A stretch of DNA of 64,000 nucleotides from Corallococcus sp. NCRR (GCF_026965535.1 NZ_CP114039.1:9593461-9657460); one strand, 5' to 3'. Positions 16,762 to 25,730 are shown, numbered from the stretch's first letter. Program-made: numbers and translations. Notes: a model not told the origin generated them from the sequence alone.

Positions 16762-17922
16762 TCAGCCTCCGGTGGCGCAGAACTGCTCGTAATCGATGAG
16801 CTCCACCTTCGCTCCCGGCGCGCACACCGGGCACTCCGGGTCCCGGCGCAGCTTGAGCTCCTGGAAGCGCGTGCCCAGCGCGTCGAAGGTGACGAGCCGC
16901 CCCACCAGCGACTCCCCCACCCCGAGCAGCAGCTTCAGGGCCTCCGTGGCCTGGAGCATCCCGATGAGCCCGGGCAGCACGCCCAGCACGCCCGCCTCCG
17001 CGCACGACGGCGCCAGCTCCGGCGGGGGCGGCGAGGGGTAGAGGCAGCGGTAGCAGGGCCCCTGGCCGGGCAGGAAGGTCGTCACCTGCCCCTCGAAGCG
17101 GAACACGGAGCCGTGGATGTTGGGCTTGCCCATCAGCACGCACGCGTCGTTGAGCAGGTAGCGCGTGGGGAAGTTGTCCCCGCCGTCCAGCACCAGGTCG
17201 AAGTCCGCGAGGATGCGCTCCACGTTGGCGGTGGTGAGCCGCTCCTGGAACGGCACCACCTTCACGTCCGGGTTGAGCGCCTCCAGGGCGGCCTTCGCGC
17301 TCTGGACCTTGGGCTGGCCCCGGCGCTCCAGCGTGTGCAGCACCTGGCGCTGGAGGTTGCTCAGGTCCACCACGTCCGCGTCCACCACGCCCAGCGTGCC
17401 CACGCCCGCCGCCGCCAGGTACAGCGCCGCCGGTGAGCCCAGCCCGCCCGCGCCCAGCAGCAGCACCTTGGACTTGAGCAGCTTCGCCTGCCCCTCCTCC
17501 CCCACCTCCGGGAGGATGAGGTGGCGGCGGTAGCGCTCCTTCTGCTCGGCGGAGAGGACGACGGGCTTCTCCACCGGGAGGGCCGCGTCGCTCCAGCGGT
17601 TGTAGCCGCCCGCGAGCGAGGACACGCGCGTGTAGCCCATCTCCCGCAGCGTGCGGGCCGCGAGCGCGCTCCGGGTGCCACCCGCGCAGTAGAGGACCAG
17701 TTCCTCGTCGCGGTCCGCCTTCTCCTCGATGCGCAGCTCCAGGTACCCGCGCGGGATGTGCACCGCGCCGGGGAGCCGGCCGCCCGCGTATTCGTCGGCC
17801 TCGCGCACGTCCACGAGCTTCACCTTCGAGCCCGAGCCGAGCAGCCGGTGGACGTGCTCGTGGGAGACCTCGCGGATCTCCTTCTTCACTTCCGACAGCA
17901 GGTCGCGAAACGTGGGAGCCAT
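16762..17922 (-). CDS. Rhodanese-MoeB/ThiF fusion, sulfur-carrier adenylyltransferase
   Basis: A protein of 386 residues with two domains. About 1-115 is a rhodanese with persulfide-forming Cys in YCAGGTRSA. About 135-386 is an E1-like adenylyltransferase with the ATP loop GAGGLGSPAALYLAAAGVG, Asp of VDADVVDLSNLQRQ, and a zinc site made of CYRC and CPVC. It should adenylate the C-terminal Gly of a small sulfur carrier such as MoaD or ThiS and help thiocarboxylate formation for molybdopterin or thiamine. The rhodanese comes first, the reverse of MOCS3 and MoeZ, where it is last. The ATG at 17922 is used because the frame upstream belongs to the shadow of the phosphorylase gene, which ends 14 bases away. 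Confidence 0.9.
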   Translation of the reverse strand: MAPTFRDLLSEVKKEIREVSHEHVHRLLGSGSKVKLVDVREADEYAGGRLPGAVHIPRGYLELRIEEKADRDEELVLYCAGGTRSALAARTLREMGYTRVSSLAGGYNRWSDAALPVEKPVVLSAEQKERYRRHLILPEVGEEGQAKLLKSKVLLLGAGGLGSPAALYLAAAGVGTLGVVDADVVDLSNLQRQVLHTLERRGQPKVQSAKAALEALNPDVKVVPFQERLTTANVERILADFDLVLDGGDNFPTRYLLNDACVLMGKPNIHGSVFRFEGQVTTFLPGQGPCYRCLYPSPPPPELAPSCAEAGVLGVLPGLIGMLQATEALKLLLGVGESLVGRLVTFDALGTRFQELKLRRDPECPVCAPGAKVELIDYEQFCATGG

Positions 17923-17936
17923 GGGGCTTTGGGTAA

Positions 17937-19241
17937 CTACTCCAGGCGCTCCAGCACCAGCGGGCGGGCCGCGGGCGCCCGGTCGCCGAACCGGTAGGCC
18001 GCGAGCAGCCGCGCCTTCACGTCCTCCACGGGGCCTGCGTCGTTGTAGTGCACCTGCACCACGGGCTCGCCCTGCTTCACCGCGTCGCCCACCTTCTTGA
18101 GCAGCGTGAAGCCCACGGCCGGGTCGATCTTGCTGTCCACCCGCTGCCGGCCCGCGCCCAGCGCCACCGCCGCCAGGCCCACGCCCTCCGTGTGGATGCC
18201 GGTGACGAAGCCGTCCTTCGGCGCCACCACGTCCGTCGTGGCCTTCGCCGTGGGCAAGAGCGAGTAGTCGTCGATGGAGCGCGGGTCGCCGCCCTGCGAC
18301 TGGACGATCTCCTTGAGCTTCTGGATGGCGCTGCCGTCCTCCACGGAGCGGCGCAGCATGGCGCGCGCCTCCTCCACGGTGGCGGCCTTCTTGCCCAGCA
18401 CCAGCATCTCCGCCGTCAGGGCGTAGGTGATTTCGGTGTAGTCGTCGGGCGCCTCGCCGCGGAGCATGTCCACGGCCTCGCGGACCTCCAGGGCGTTGCC
18501 CACCTGGCGGCCCAGAGGCTGATCCATGTCCGTGAGCAGGGCCACGACCTTGCGGTTCATCTCCGCGCCCAGGCCAATCATGGTGCGGGCCAGCACGCGC
18601 GCGTCGTCCACCGTCTTCATGAAGGCGCCGCTGCCCACCTTCACGTCGAGCACCAGCGCGTCGATGCCCTCCGCCAGCTTCTTGCTCATGATGGACGACG
18701 CGATGAGCGGGATGCAGTCCACGGTCGCCGTCACGTCGCGCAGCGCGTAGAGCTTCTTGTCGGCCGGGGCCACCTGGGCCGTCTGGCCGATGAGGCAGCA
18801 CCCCACCTCGCGCACCAGCCGGCGGTAGTCCGCGGTGGACAGGTTCACGTTGAAGCCGGGGATGGACTCCAGCTTGTCCAGGGTGCCGCCGGTGTGGCCC
18901 AGCCCCCGGCCCGAAATCATGGGCACGGGCACGCCGCAGGCCGCCGCCAGGGGGGCGAGGCTCAGGGACACCTTGTCGCCCACGCCGCCGGTGGAGTGCT
19001 TGTCCACCTTGATGGCCGGCGTGTCGGAGAGGTCCAGGACCTCACCCGAGTGGAGCATGGCGCGGGCCCACGCCCCCAGCTCCCGGGAGTCCAGCCCCTT
19101 GAAGAAGATGGCCATGCACATGGCGGCCATCTGGTAGTCGGCCACGGTGCCGGCGGTGTACGCCTGGATGAACGCCTGGATGTCGGACGGGTCCAGCTTG
19201 CCGCCGTCGCGCTTGGCCTTGATGAGCTCGTAGGGTTGCAC
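17937..19241 (-). CDS. Pyrimidine-nucleoside (thymidine) phosphorylase
   Basis: Salvage enzyme of 434 residues that splits thymidine, deoxyuridine or uridine with phosphate into base and (deoxy)ribose-1-phosphate. The family signature is present: KHSTGGVGDKVSL at about 82-94, SGRGLGHTGGTLDKLES, and the phosphate/sugar-site region with KVGSGAFMKT. Length matches the Bacillus Pdp type better than some longer DeoA forms. The start is the GTG at 19241, where homology begins (QPYELIKAKRDGG); upstream codons in the same frame have no family resemblance. It diverges from the BMP nucleoside-importer genes across 57 bases, so uptake and cleavage are probably regulated together. Confidence 0.93.
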   Translation of the reverse strand: MQPYELIKAKRDGGKLDPSDIQAFIQAYTAGTVADYQMAAMCMAIFFKGLDSRELGAWARAMLHSGEVLDLSDTPAIKVDKHSTGGVGDKVSLSLAPLAAACGVPVPMISGRGLGHTGGTLDKLESIPGFNVNLSTADYRRLVREVGCCLIGQTAQVAPADKKLYALRDVTATVDCIPLIASSIMSKKLAEGIDALVLDVKVGSGAFMKTVDDARVLARTMIGLGAEMNRKVVALLTDMDQPLGRQVGNALEVREAVDMLRGEAPDDYTEITYALTAEMLVLGKKAATVEEARAMLRRSVEDGSAIQKLKEIVQSQGGDPRSIDDYSLLPTAKATTDVVAPKDGFVTGIHTEGVGLAAVALGAGRQRVDSKIDPAVGFTLLKKVGDAVKQGEPVVQVHYNDAGPVEDVKARLLAAYRFGDRAPAARPLVLERLE

Positions 19242-19298
19242 GGGGCAAGGCCATAGCAGAAGGAAAGCCCTGGCCGCATCTGGTAGATAGCCAGCCCC

Positions 19299-20495
19299 AT
19301 GATGCTCCGTCGACTCCACGTGCTCGCCCTGGCCGCGCTCCTGTGCGCCTGCTCCAAGAAGTCCGAGGACGCCCCCAAGGCCCCCTCCCAGACTTCCACC
19401 GCCACGAAGCCCCCCGAGGGAAAGCCCGTCGTCGTGGGGCTCGTCATCGACGTGGGCGGCCGGGGTGACCACTCGTTCAACGACGCGTCCCTGCGCGGCC
19501 TGGAGCTGTGGGCCGCCGGCAAGAAGTACGAGGGCGGCAAGTACGTGGACGCCCCCGCTGGCGAAGTGCGTCAGTCCATCTCCTCCGACCTCGCGGCGCT
19601 CGCACCGGAAGTGAAGCCGCTGCCCGTGCAGCCGCTGGTGCTCCAGAGCAAGGCGCAGGAGGACTACGCCCCCAACCTCCAGTTGCTCGTGGAGCAGGGC
19701 GCGAAGCTGACCATCGGCAACGGGTATCTGCTGGCCAACGCGGTGCGCGACGTGGCCACGGAGAACCCCGAAGCGAAGTTCCTGCTCATCGACAGCCAGC
19801 TCCTGGACGCGCAGGGCAAGCCCAAGTCGCTGCCCAACGTGCGCACGGTGCTCTTCAAGGAGCAGGAGGGCAGCTTCCTGGTGGGCGCGCTGGCGGGGCT
19901 CGTCACGAAGACGAACAAGGTGGGCTTCGTGGGCGGCATTGAAGTCCCCCTCATCAAGCGCTTCGACGTGGGCTACCGCGCGGGCGTGCGCACCACGAAC
20001 GCGAAGGCGGCGGACGCGCTGATGGCCGTGTACACGGGCAGCTTCAACAGCGTGTCCGCGGGCAAGGAGGTGGCGCAGGACCTCATCGCCAAGGGCGCGG
20101 ACGTCATCTTCCACGCGGCGGGCACGGACGGCCTGGGCGTCATCCAGGCGGTGAAGGAGGCGCGGGCGGCGGGCAAGACGGTGTTCGCCATCGGCGTGGA
20201 CTCGGATCAGTCGCACCTGGCGCCGGACGCCATCCTCACGTCCATGGTGAAGCACAGCGACCTGGCCGTGTATCAGGCGGCGAAGGACCTGGTGGACGGC
20301 AAGCTCACTGCGGGTGAGCAGGTGCTGGGCCTCAAGGAGAACGGCGTGGGCATGGCGGACGTGCGCGTGGAGTTCCCGGGCAAGGCGGAGGCGCTCCAGA
20401 AGGTGGAGTCGCTGCGGCAGCAGGTGCTGGCCGGGAAGATCGTCGTGCCGGGCACGCAGGCGGAGCTGTCCTCCTTCCAGGTCGCGCAGCCCTGA
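19299..20495 (+). CDS. BMP-family nucleoside-binding lipoprotein
   Basis: Periplasmic substrate-binding lipoprotein of 398 residues. The signal peptide ends in ALLCAC, with a lipidated Cys at about residue 18. The mature protein has the PnrA/BMP layout: VVGLVIDVGGRGDHSFNDAS, then GAKLTIGNGYLLANAV, KVGFVGGIEVPLIKRF and GADVIFHAAGTDGLG. Members bind purine or pyrimidine nucleosides. It is followed at once by the ATPase and two permeases of its ABC importer. It diverges from the pyrimidine-nucleoside phosphorylase gene, which supports nucleosides as cargo. Confidence 0.93.
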   Translation: MMLRRLHVLALAALLCACSKKSEDAPKAPSQTSTATKPPEGKPVVVGLVIDVGGRGDHSFNDASLRGLELWAAGKKYEGGKYVDAPAGEVRQSISSDLAALAPEVKPLPVQPLVLQSKAQEDYAPNLQLLVEQGAKLTIGNGYLLANAVRDVATENPEAKFLLIDSQLLDAQGKPKSLPNVRTVLFKEQEGSFLVGALAGLVTKTNKVGFVGGIEVPLIKRFDVGYRAGVRTTNAKAADALMAVYTGSFNSVSAGKEVAQDLIAKGADVIFHAAGTDGLGVIQAVKEARAAGKTVFAIGVDSDQSHLAPDAILTSMVKHSDLAVYQAAKDLVDGKLTAGEQVLGLKENGVGMADVRVEFPGKAEALQKVESLRQQVLAGKIVVPGTQAELSSFQVAQP

Positions 20496-22093
20496 TCTCC
20501 CTCCAGCACATCGCGAAGCGCTTCGGGTCGTGCGTGTCCCTGGAGGACGCGTCGCTGGACATCGTCCCGGGGGAACTGCTCGCCGTGGTGGGCGAGAACG
20601 GCGCGGGCAAGTCCAGCCTGATGAACGTGCTCTACGGGCTCTACCACCCGGACGCGGGCACGTTCCTGATGGACGGCAAGCCGGTGCGCTTCAAGAGCCC
20701 GCGCGACGCCATCGCGAGGGGCATTGGCATGGTGCACCAGCACTTCATGTTGGTGCCCACGCTGACGGTGGCGGAGAACGTGGTGCTGGGCCGCGAGCCC
20801 ACGAAGCGCGGCCTGCTGGACCTGGACCGCGCCTGTGAAGAGGTGGCGGCCACGGCGAAGCGCTTCGGCTTCCAGTTGGACCCTCGGGCGCGCGTGGACA
20901 CGCTCACGGTGGGCTCGCAGCAGAAGGTCGAGATCGTCAAGGCGCTGCACCGGGGCGCGCAGGTGCTCATCCTGGACGAGCCCACTGCCGTGCTCACGCC
21001 GCAGGAGTCCGACGAGCTGGCCCAGGTGATGCGCGGGCTGGTGGCGCAGGGCCGCACGGTGGTGCTGATCAGCCACAAGCTGAAGGAGGTGCTGGGCGTG
21101 GCGGACCGCGTGGCGGTGATGCGCCGGGGCCGCACCGTGGCGGAGGTGCGCGCCCGCGAGACCACCGTCTCCGCGCTGGCCGCGCTGATGGTGGGTGAAG
21201 GCTCCAGGGGCGCCGCGCTGACCGGCGTGCCCGCGACGGCCGTCGCGACCACCGCCCTGTCGGGCACAGGCACCACCGGCGCGACGGAGGCACGGCCTGT
21301 CGCGCCCGTTGAACCGGACGCGACTTCGACGGGCCCGGTCGTGCTCGAAGCGAAGGACCTGCGGGCGACGGGCGACAACGGCCGCCCCGCGCTCCAGGGC
21401 GTGAGCCTCACCGTGCGCGCGGGAGAGATCGTCGGCATCGCGGGTGTCGACGGCAACGGACAGCGCGAGCTGGCGGAGGTGCTCACGGGCCTGCGCAAGC
21501 TGGACGGCGGCGAGGGCACGCTGCTCGGCGGACCGCTCGCGGGGCTGACCCCGGCGCTGGCGAAGGCGCGCGGCGTGGGCCATGTCCCCGAGGACCGGCT
21601 GGCCCGCGCGGTGGTGAAGGCGATGACGGTGGAGGAGAACGTAGCCCTGGGCCGCCACCGCCAGCCGCCGTTCGCGCGCGGTCCGTGGGTGGACTTCAAG
21701 GGCCGCCGCGAGCGCACGAACCAACTGCTGACCGGCTACGACGTGCGCCCGAACGACCCGGTGGTGGCGCTCCAGGCTCTGTCCGGCGGCAACCAGCAGA
21801 AGGTCGTGGTGGCGCGCGAGCTGGACGCGGATCCGAAGCTGCTCGTCGTCGTGCAGCCCACGCGCGGGCTGGACATCGGCGCGGTGGCGCAGGTGCATGA
21901 GCGCCTTCGGGACGCGAAGGCGCGGGGTGCGGGAGTGGTGATGGTGTCGCTGGACCTGGAGGAGGTGCTGGCCCTGTCCGACCGCGTCTACGTCCTCTAC
22001 GAGGGCCGCGTGACGGGGCACTTCCCGCGCAAGGACCTGGACGAGCGCGAGCTGGGCCGCCGCATGCTGGGCGCGGAGGCAAGCCATGGGTGA
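20492..22093 (+). CDS. Nucleoside ABC importer ATPase (two ABC domains)
   Basis: Double ATPase of about 533 residues, NupO/YufO type. The first domain has Walker A GENGAGKSS, a family-typical MVHQHFMLVP and Walker B VLILDEPTAVLTP. The second has GVDGNGQRELAEVL in place of Walker A, LSGGNQQKVVVAREL as signature and ARGLDIGA. Start: an in-frame GTG exists at 20534, but it falls inside the first beta strand and drops the conserved aromatic residue before the nucleotide site. Beginning at CTG 20492 restores ISLQHIAKRFGSC, the normal family N-terminus, and gives a CTGA overlap with the lipoprotein stop. A CTG start is unusual, so the exact start is uncertain. Confidence 0.85.
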   Translation: MISLQHIAKRFGSCVSLEDASLDIVPGELLAVVGENGAGKSSLMNVLYGLYHPDAGTFLMDGKPVRFKSPRDAIARGIGMVHQHFMLVPTLTVAENVVLGREPTKRGLLDLDRACEEVAATAKRFGFQLDPRARVDTLTVGSQQKVEIVKALHRGAQVLILDEPTAVLTPQESDELAQVMRGLVAQGRTVVLISHKLKEVLGVADRVAVMRRGRTVAEVRARETTVSALAALMVGEGSRGAALTGVPATAVATTALSGTGTTGATEARPVAPVEPDATSTGPVVLEAKDLRATGDNGRPALQGVSLTVRAGEIVGIAGVDGNGQRELAEVLTGLRKLDGGEGTLLGGPLAGLTPALAKARGVGHVPEDRLARAVVKAMTVEENVALGRHRQPPFARGPWVDFKGRRERTNQLLTGYDVRPNDPVVALQALSGGNQQKVVVARELDADPKLLVVVQPTRGLDIGAVAQVHERLRDAKARGAGVVMVSLDLEEVLALSDRVYVLYEGRVTGHFPRKDLDERELGRRMLGAEASHG

Positions 22094-23219
22094 GCGGACG
22101 CGGCAGGTGCTGCCGTCGGTGCTCTCCGTGCTGCTGGCGCTCGCGGTGTGCTGGCTGCTCATCGCCATCACGCGCGACGCGGACACCGCCACGCGCGCCT
22201 ATCTCCAGATGCTCTGGGGCGGCGTGGGCAACTGGCCCGCCTTCTTGGACGGAGGCAGCACCACGGCCGTGGTGCGCCCCCTGGGCGAGGCCGCGATGAA
22301 GGCCGCGCTGCTCACCCTCACCGGCCTGTCCGTGGCGGTGGCCTTCAAGGTGGGCCTGTTCAACATCGGCGCGCAGGGACAGATGATCTGGGGCGCGCTG
22401 GCCGCGGCGCTCGTGGGCGCGCACGTGTCGCTGCCCGGACTGCTCCACGTCCCGCTGGCCCTCATCGCCGCGGCGGTGGCGGGCGCGGCGTGGGCGAGCA
22501 TCGCGGGCGTGCTGAAGCTCAAGCGCGGCGTGCACGAGGTGATCTCCACCATCATGCTCAACTGGGTGGCGGTGAGCCTGGTGGACAACTGGCTCGTCAT
22601 CGGCCCGCTGCGCGCGGTGGCGGAGGGCGCGTCGTCCATCACCGGCACCGCCGAAATCCTCCCCTCCGCGCAGCTGCCCCGGCTCCTGGGTGACACCTCG
22701 CGCCTCAACCTGGGCTTCCCGCTGGCGCTCGCCGCGGCGCTGGGCGTCTGGGTGTGGCTGACCCGCACGCGCTCCGGCTATGAGACGCGCGCGGTGGGCC
22801 TCACCCCGGAGGCGGCCCGCGCCGCCGGCATCCCCACGCTGTGGCGCGCGGGCGGGGCCATGGCGCTCGCGGGCGCGATGGCGGGCCTGGCGGGCGCGGT
22901 GCTGGTGCTGGGCACGGAGGGCCGCTACCCAGGCTCGCTGGGCGCCCCCTACGGCTTCGACGGCATCGCCATCGCGCTCATCGGCAACAACCACCCGCTG
23001 GGCGCGGCGCTGGCGGCGGCCGTCTTCGGCGTGCTGCGCGCGGGCGGCACGCGCATGCAGCTGCTGGGCGTGCACAAGAGCTTCCCGGAGCTCATCCAGG
23101 GCTTCGCGCTGCTCTTCGTCGCGGGCCGCATGGTGTGGCTCGCCCTGCTGGCGAGGCGCCAGAAGCGCGCGCAGGCCCAGGGACCGGCCCAGGCCGGAGT
23201 GGAGGTGCCCCGTGTTTGA
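22086..23219 (+). CDS. Nucleoside ABC importer permease 1
   Basis: Inner-membrane permease of 377 residues in the BPD_transp_2 family (NupP/YufP type), with about eight to nine hydrophobic helices. Family features include FKVGLFNIGAQGQM at about 93-106 and HEVISTIMLNWVA near the middle. The ATG overlaps the end of the ATPase gene by 8 bases, and its own end overlaps the second permease by 8 bases, so the four importer genes form one tightly packed operon. Confidence 0.93.
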   Translation: MGERTRQVLPSVLSVLLALAVCWLLIAITRDADTATRAYLQMLWGGVGNWPAFLDGGSTTAVVRPLGEAAMKAALLTLTGLSVAVAFKVGLFNIGAQGQMIWGALAAALVGAHVSLPGLLHVPLALIAAAVAGAAWASIAGVLKLKRGVHEVISTIMLNWVAVSLVDNWLVIGPLRAVAEGASSITGTAEILPSAQLPRLLGDTSRLNLGFPLALAAALGVWVWLTRTRSGYETRAVGLTPEAARAAGIPTLWRAGGAMALAGAMAGLAGAVLVLGTEGRYPGSLGAPYGFDGIAIALIGNNHPLGAALAAAVFGVLRAGGTRMQLLGVHKSFPELIQGFALLFVAGRMVWLALLARRQKRAQAQGPAQAGVEVPRV

Positions 23220-24141
23220 GGTGCTCCACTCGCTGCTCTTCTCCACCCTGGACGCGGCCCCCGCCCTGGTGTTCGCCGCGCTGGGCGCCATGCTCTCCGA
23301 GCGCGCGGGCGTGGTGAGCGTGGGCGTGGAGGGCATGATGCGCACCGGCGCCTTCTGCGCGGCCGTGGCGGCGCTCGTGATGCCCACGCCGCTCGCGGTG
23401 GGGGTGGGCATGGCCGCGGGCGCGGGCATCGCCGCCGTGCATGGCTTCTTGAGCATCCGCTGGCGGTCGGATCAGGTCGTCTCCGGCATGGCCCTCAACC
23501 TGGTGGCCATGGCCGGCGGCACCTACCTGCTGGAGTCGTTCTTCGGCCCCAACGGCACGCCCTCCATCACCCAGCTGTCGCGCTGGAACCTCCCGGGCCT
23601 GTCCCAGGTCCCGCTCCTGGGCGCGCTTTCCGGCCACGCGGCGCCCACGTACCTGGCGCTCACCCTGCCCTTCGTCTTCCACCTGCTCCTGTCGCGCACG
23701 CCGCTGGGCCTGCGCCTGCGCGCCGTGGGCGACAAGCCGCACGCGGTGGCCACGCTGGGCCTGTCCGTGCCCGCCCTGCGCTGGGGCGCGGTGCTGGGCG
23801 GCGGGATGATGGCGGGCCTGGGCGGCGCGGTGCTGTCCACCACCGTCCTGGACCGCTTCGAACAGCACACGCCCTCAGGCCTGGGCTTCATGGCCCTGGC
23901 CGCGATGGTGTTCGGCCGCTGGACGCCCCTGGGCGCCTTCGCCGCCGCGCTCTTCTTCGCCGCCGGCAACGCGCTGAGAATCGGCCTGGCCTCCAGCGCT
24001 CCCTGGCTCCTCGACCTGGTTCCCCAGGGCTTCCTGCTCGCCCTGCCCTACCTGTTGACCCTCCTCGTCCTCGCCCTCCAGGGCCAGCGGGGCCACGCCC
24101 CCAGCGCGCTGGGGATTCCGTTCGAGCAGGAATCCCGCTGA
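23212..24141 (+). CDS. Nucleoside ABC importer permease 2
   Basis: Second permease of 309 residues (NupQ/YufQ type) with about eight hydrophobic helices. The family segment LGAMLSERAGVVSVGVEGMM lies at about 20-40, and QVVSGMALNLVA follows. The start is the GTG at 23212, inside the last codons of permease 1. The open frame extends far upstream only because it shadows that gene. This is the last gene of the importer operon; a 353-base gap follows with no clear terminator. Confidence 0.93.
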   Translation: MFEVLHSLLFSTLDAAPALVFAALGAMLSERAGVVSVGVEGMMRTGAFCAAVAALVMPTPLAVGVGMAAGAGIAAVHGFLSIRWRSDQVVSGMALNLVAMAGGTYLLESFFGPNGTPSITQLSRWNLPGLSQVPLLGALSGHAAPTYLALTLPFVFHLLLSRTPLGLRLRAVGDKPHAVATLGLSVPALRWGAVLGGGMMAGLGGAVLSTTVLDRFEQHTPSGLGFMALAAMVFGRWTPLGAFAAALFFAAGNALRIGLASSAPWLLDLVPQGFLLALPYLLTLLVLALQGQRGHAPSALGIPFEQESR

Positions 24142-24494
24142 CCATTTTGAGAGGGAACGGGTAATTCAGGACCCGGGTCGAAAATCACTTTTGGTCAGGT
24201 TGGACCTGCCAAATCTGAAGCGGCCACCTGCCCTGATGCGTCTGGTCATTCTCGCGCGGGCCGCCAACCCCCTGACCTTATTGGATCACGCTTTTCGGCC
24301 TTTCCAGTGTGGGCTGATCTGCCGTTGGGTGGACGTCCGGCATGCCGCTGGCATGGGAGTGCGACCATGTCGGATTGCGGAACGGACACCGAGCAGGCGC
24401 AGCATGTAGGCCTGAGCGATTCCGGGACGCGGTCCCCCGGGTTTGGGACAGCGCCTGCGGGCGGTGTCGGACCCGGTTTCCAGGCTGGGGTGGC
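24142..24494 (+). other. Intergenic region, less GC-rich, no gene recognised
   Basis: 353 bases between the importer operon and the receiver/ATPase gene. It is visibly less GC-rich than its surroundings (runs such as AAAATCACTTTTGG near 24180). Short open frames exist on both strands, but none has a Shine-Dalgarno or a protein-like composition. A 10-base palindrome CGGCATGCCG lies at 24338-24347. The promoter of the downstream gene is probably here, but I cannot place it. A TGGCAT...TGC near 24350 resembles a sigma-54 site with wrong spacing. Confidence 0.5.
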
Positions 24495-25673
24495 ATGAAC
24501 ATGCAGACGACGGCAACAGGCTCGACGTCACCCCAGCGCCCGCGGGTCATCGCGGTCGACGTGGAATCCGGCGGCGTGGAGCGGGTGCGCTCCATCCTGA
24601 CGCCGGCGGGCTACGACGTGCTGCCCGCGAGCGGGACGACCGCCGCGCTGGAGGCGGTGTCGCGCCACTCCGCGGACCTGTTGCTGCTGGACGTGGAGCG
24701 GGCCCGCACGGTGGGCCTGGCCGCGTACCGGCGCCTCCGCGAGGCGCTCTCCCCGCCGCAGTTCCCCATCCTCATGCTCACGCCTTCCGCGGACCGCCAG
24801 ACGCGCCGCGAGGTGATGGAGGCAGGTGTGGACGACTTGCTGACGACCGAACCGCTGGACCCGCTGGAGCTGAAGGTGCGCGTCCACACCCTGCTGGAGC
24901 TCAAGGCGCACCGCGAGCACGGCGGCGTCCCGGAAGTGCTCCAGGACCCGCGCACGCGCTGGGTGCGCATGGAGCGCCTGGCGCGCGTGGGCACGCTGGC
25001 CGCGGACCTGGCCACGCAGATGGACCAGTTGGGCGTGGGCCTGCAACGGGCGCTGGAGCACGTGCGCGCCCGCGCCGCCCAGGGGCTGCCGCCGGACACG
25101 GAGGAGCTGCTCAAGCTGGGCGTGGCGGGCGAGCAGATGCGCCTGCACGGCCAGCACCTGCTGTCCCTGGGCCCCACCAGCCCCAAGGACATCCAGCGCT
25201 TCGACCTGCGGGAGGTGGTGCCGGAGGTGGTGTCGCGCCTGCGCGCCGCCGGGCGCCTGGGCCGCGCGGACGTGCGCGCGGTGCTGCCGGAGGACCCCAT
25301 CGCCGTCGTGTTCAACCGCCGTCAGGTGGAGCAGGTGGTGGCGGAGCTGGTCTGCAACGCGGTGGACGCCGTGGAGGACGTGAAGGACCGGCCGCGCGTG
25401 GTGCAGGTGGGCGTGGAGCTGCCGGACATGTTCGGGGAGTTCGGTCCGCAGCTCTTCGTGAAGGACACCGGCATCGGCATCTTCGAGGACGAGCTGCAGG
25501 CCATCTTCTCGCCGTACTACACGACCAAGGCCCCGGAGAAGAGCGTGGGCCTGGGCCTCACGGTGGCGCGCACCCTGGTGGAGAGCATGGGCGGCAAGCT
25601 GACCGTGAAGAGCCGCGTCAACCTGGGCAGCACCTTCACGGTGGAGCTGCCCGAGCAGACGTCGTCCTGGTAG
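24495..25673 (+). CDS. Receiver-HATPase protein lacking the phospho-acceptor histidine
   Basis: Cytoplasmic protein of 392 residues. About 15-130 is a response-regulator receiver with phospho-acceptor Asp in LLLLDVE at about 64. About 160-225 is a DHp-like helical pair, and about 240-390 a HATPase domain with N-box ELVCNAVDAVEDV, DTGIGI and the G-box VGLGLTVARTLVESMGGKL. In related kinases the DHp reads LAAGVAHEINNPL; here it is LAADLATQMDQLG, so the acceptor His is Thr. The nucleotide site looks intact. It may be a pseudokinase or a phosphatase/ATP-dependent switch fed through its receiver. The ATG at 24495 is where the receiver homology begins. Confidence 0.85.
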   Translation: MNMQTTATGSTSPQRPRVIAVDVESGGVERVRSILTPAGYDVLPASGTTAALEAVSRHSADLLLLDVERARTVGLAAYRRLREALSPPQFPILMLTPSADRQTRREVMEAGVDDLLTTEPLDPLELKVRVHTLLELKAHREHGGVPEVLQDPRTRWVRMERLARVGTLAADLATQMDQLGVGLQRALEHVRARAAQGLPPDTEELLKLGVAGEQMRLHGQHLLSLGPTSPKDIQRFDLREVVPEVVSRLRAAGRLGRADVRAVLPEDPIAVVFNRRQVEQVVAELVCNAVDAVEDVKDRPRVVQVGVELPDMFGEFGPQLFVKDTGIGIFEDELQAIFSPYYTTKAPEKSVGLGLTVARTLVESMGGKLTVKSRVNLGSTFTVELPEQTSSW

Positions 25674-25691
25674 CCGCGTGAAAGCCACCCC

Positions 25692-25723
25692 ACGGGCGGG
25701 GAACCACGTCCCCACCCGCGTGA
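25692..25723. terminator. Possible bidirectional terminator between convergent genes
   Basis: An imperfect GC-rich inverted repeat (arms with GGGCGGGGA and TCCCCACCC) in the 57 bases between the convergent stops of the receiver/ATPase gene and the outer-membrane protein gene. No T run follows, so efficiency is uncertain. Confidence 0.35.
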
Positions 25724-25730
25724 CGTGCGA

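Noticed and set aside
14150-16792. 880-codon plus-strand frame over the amidohydrolase, cdd and PilZ genes
   Set aside because: Composition is that of a shadow frame, and the minus strand holds three recognisable proteins with intact catalytic motifs.
17937-20255. Long minus-strand extension of the pyrimidine-nucleoside phosphorylase frame
   Set aside because: Family homology starts at GTG 19241; the extra codons lie antisense to the BMP lipoprotein gene.
24340-24365. Sigma-54-like promoter (TGGCAT...TGC)
   Set aside because: The distance between the two elements is one base short and the -12 box is incomplete.
24191-24409. Small open frame in the gap after the nucleoside importer operon
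   Set aside because: No Shine-Dalgarno and no protein-like composition; overlapping frames on both strands are equally long.
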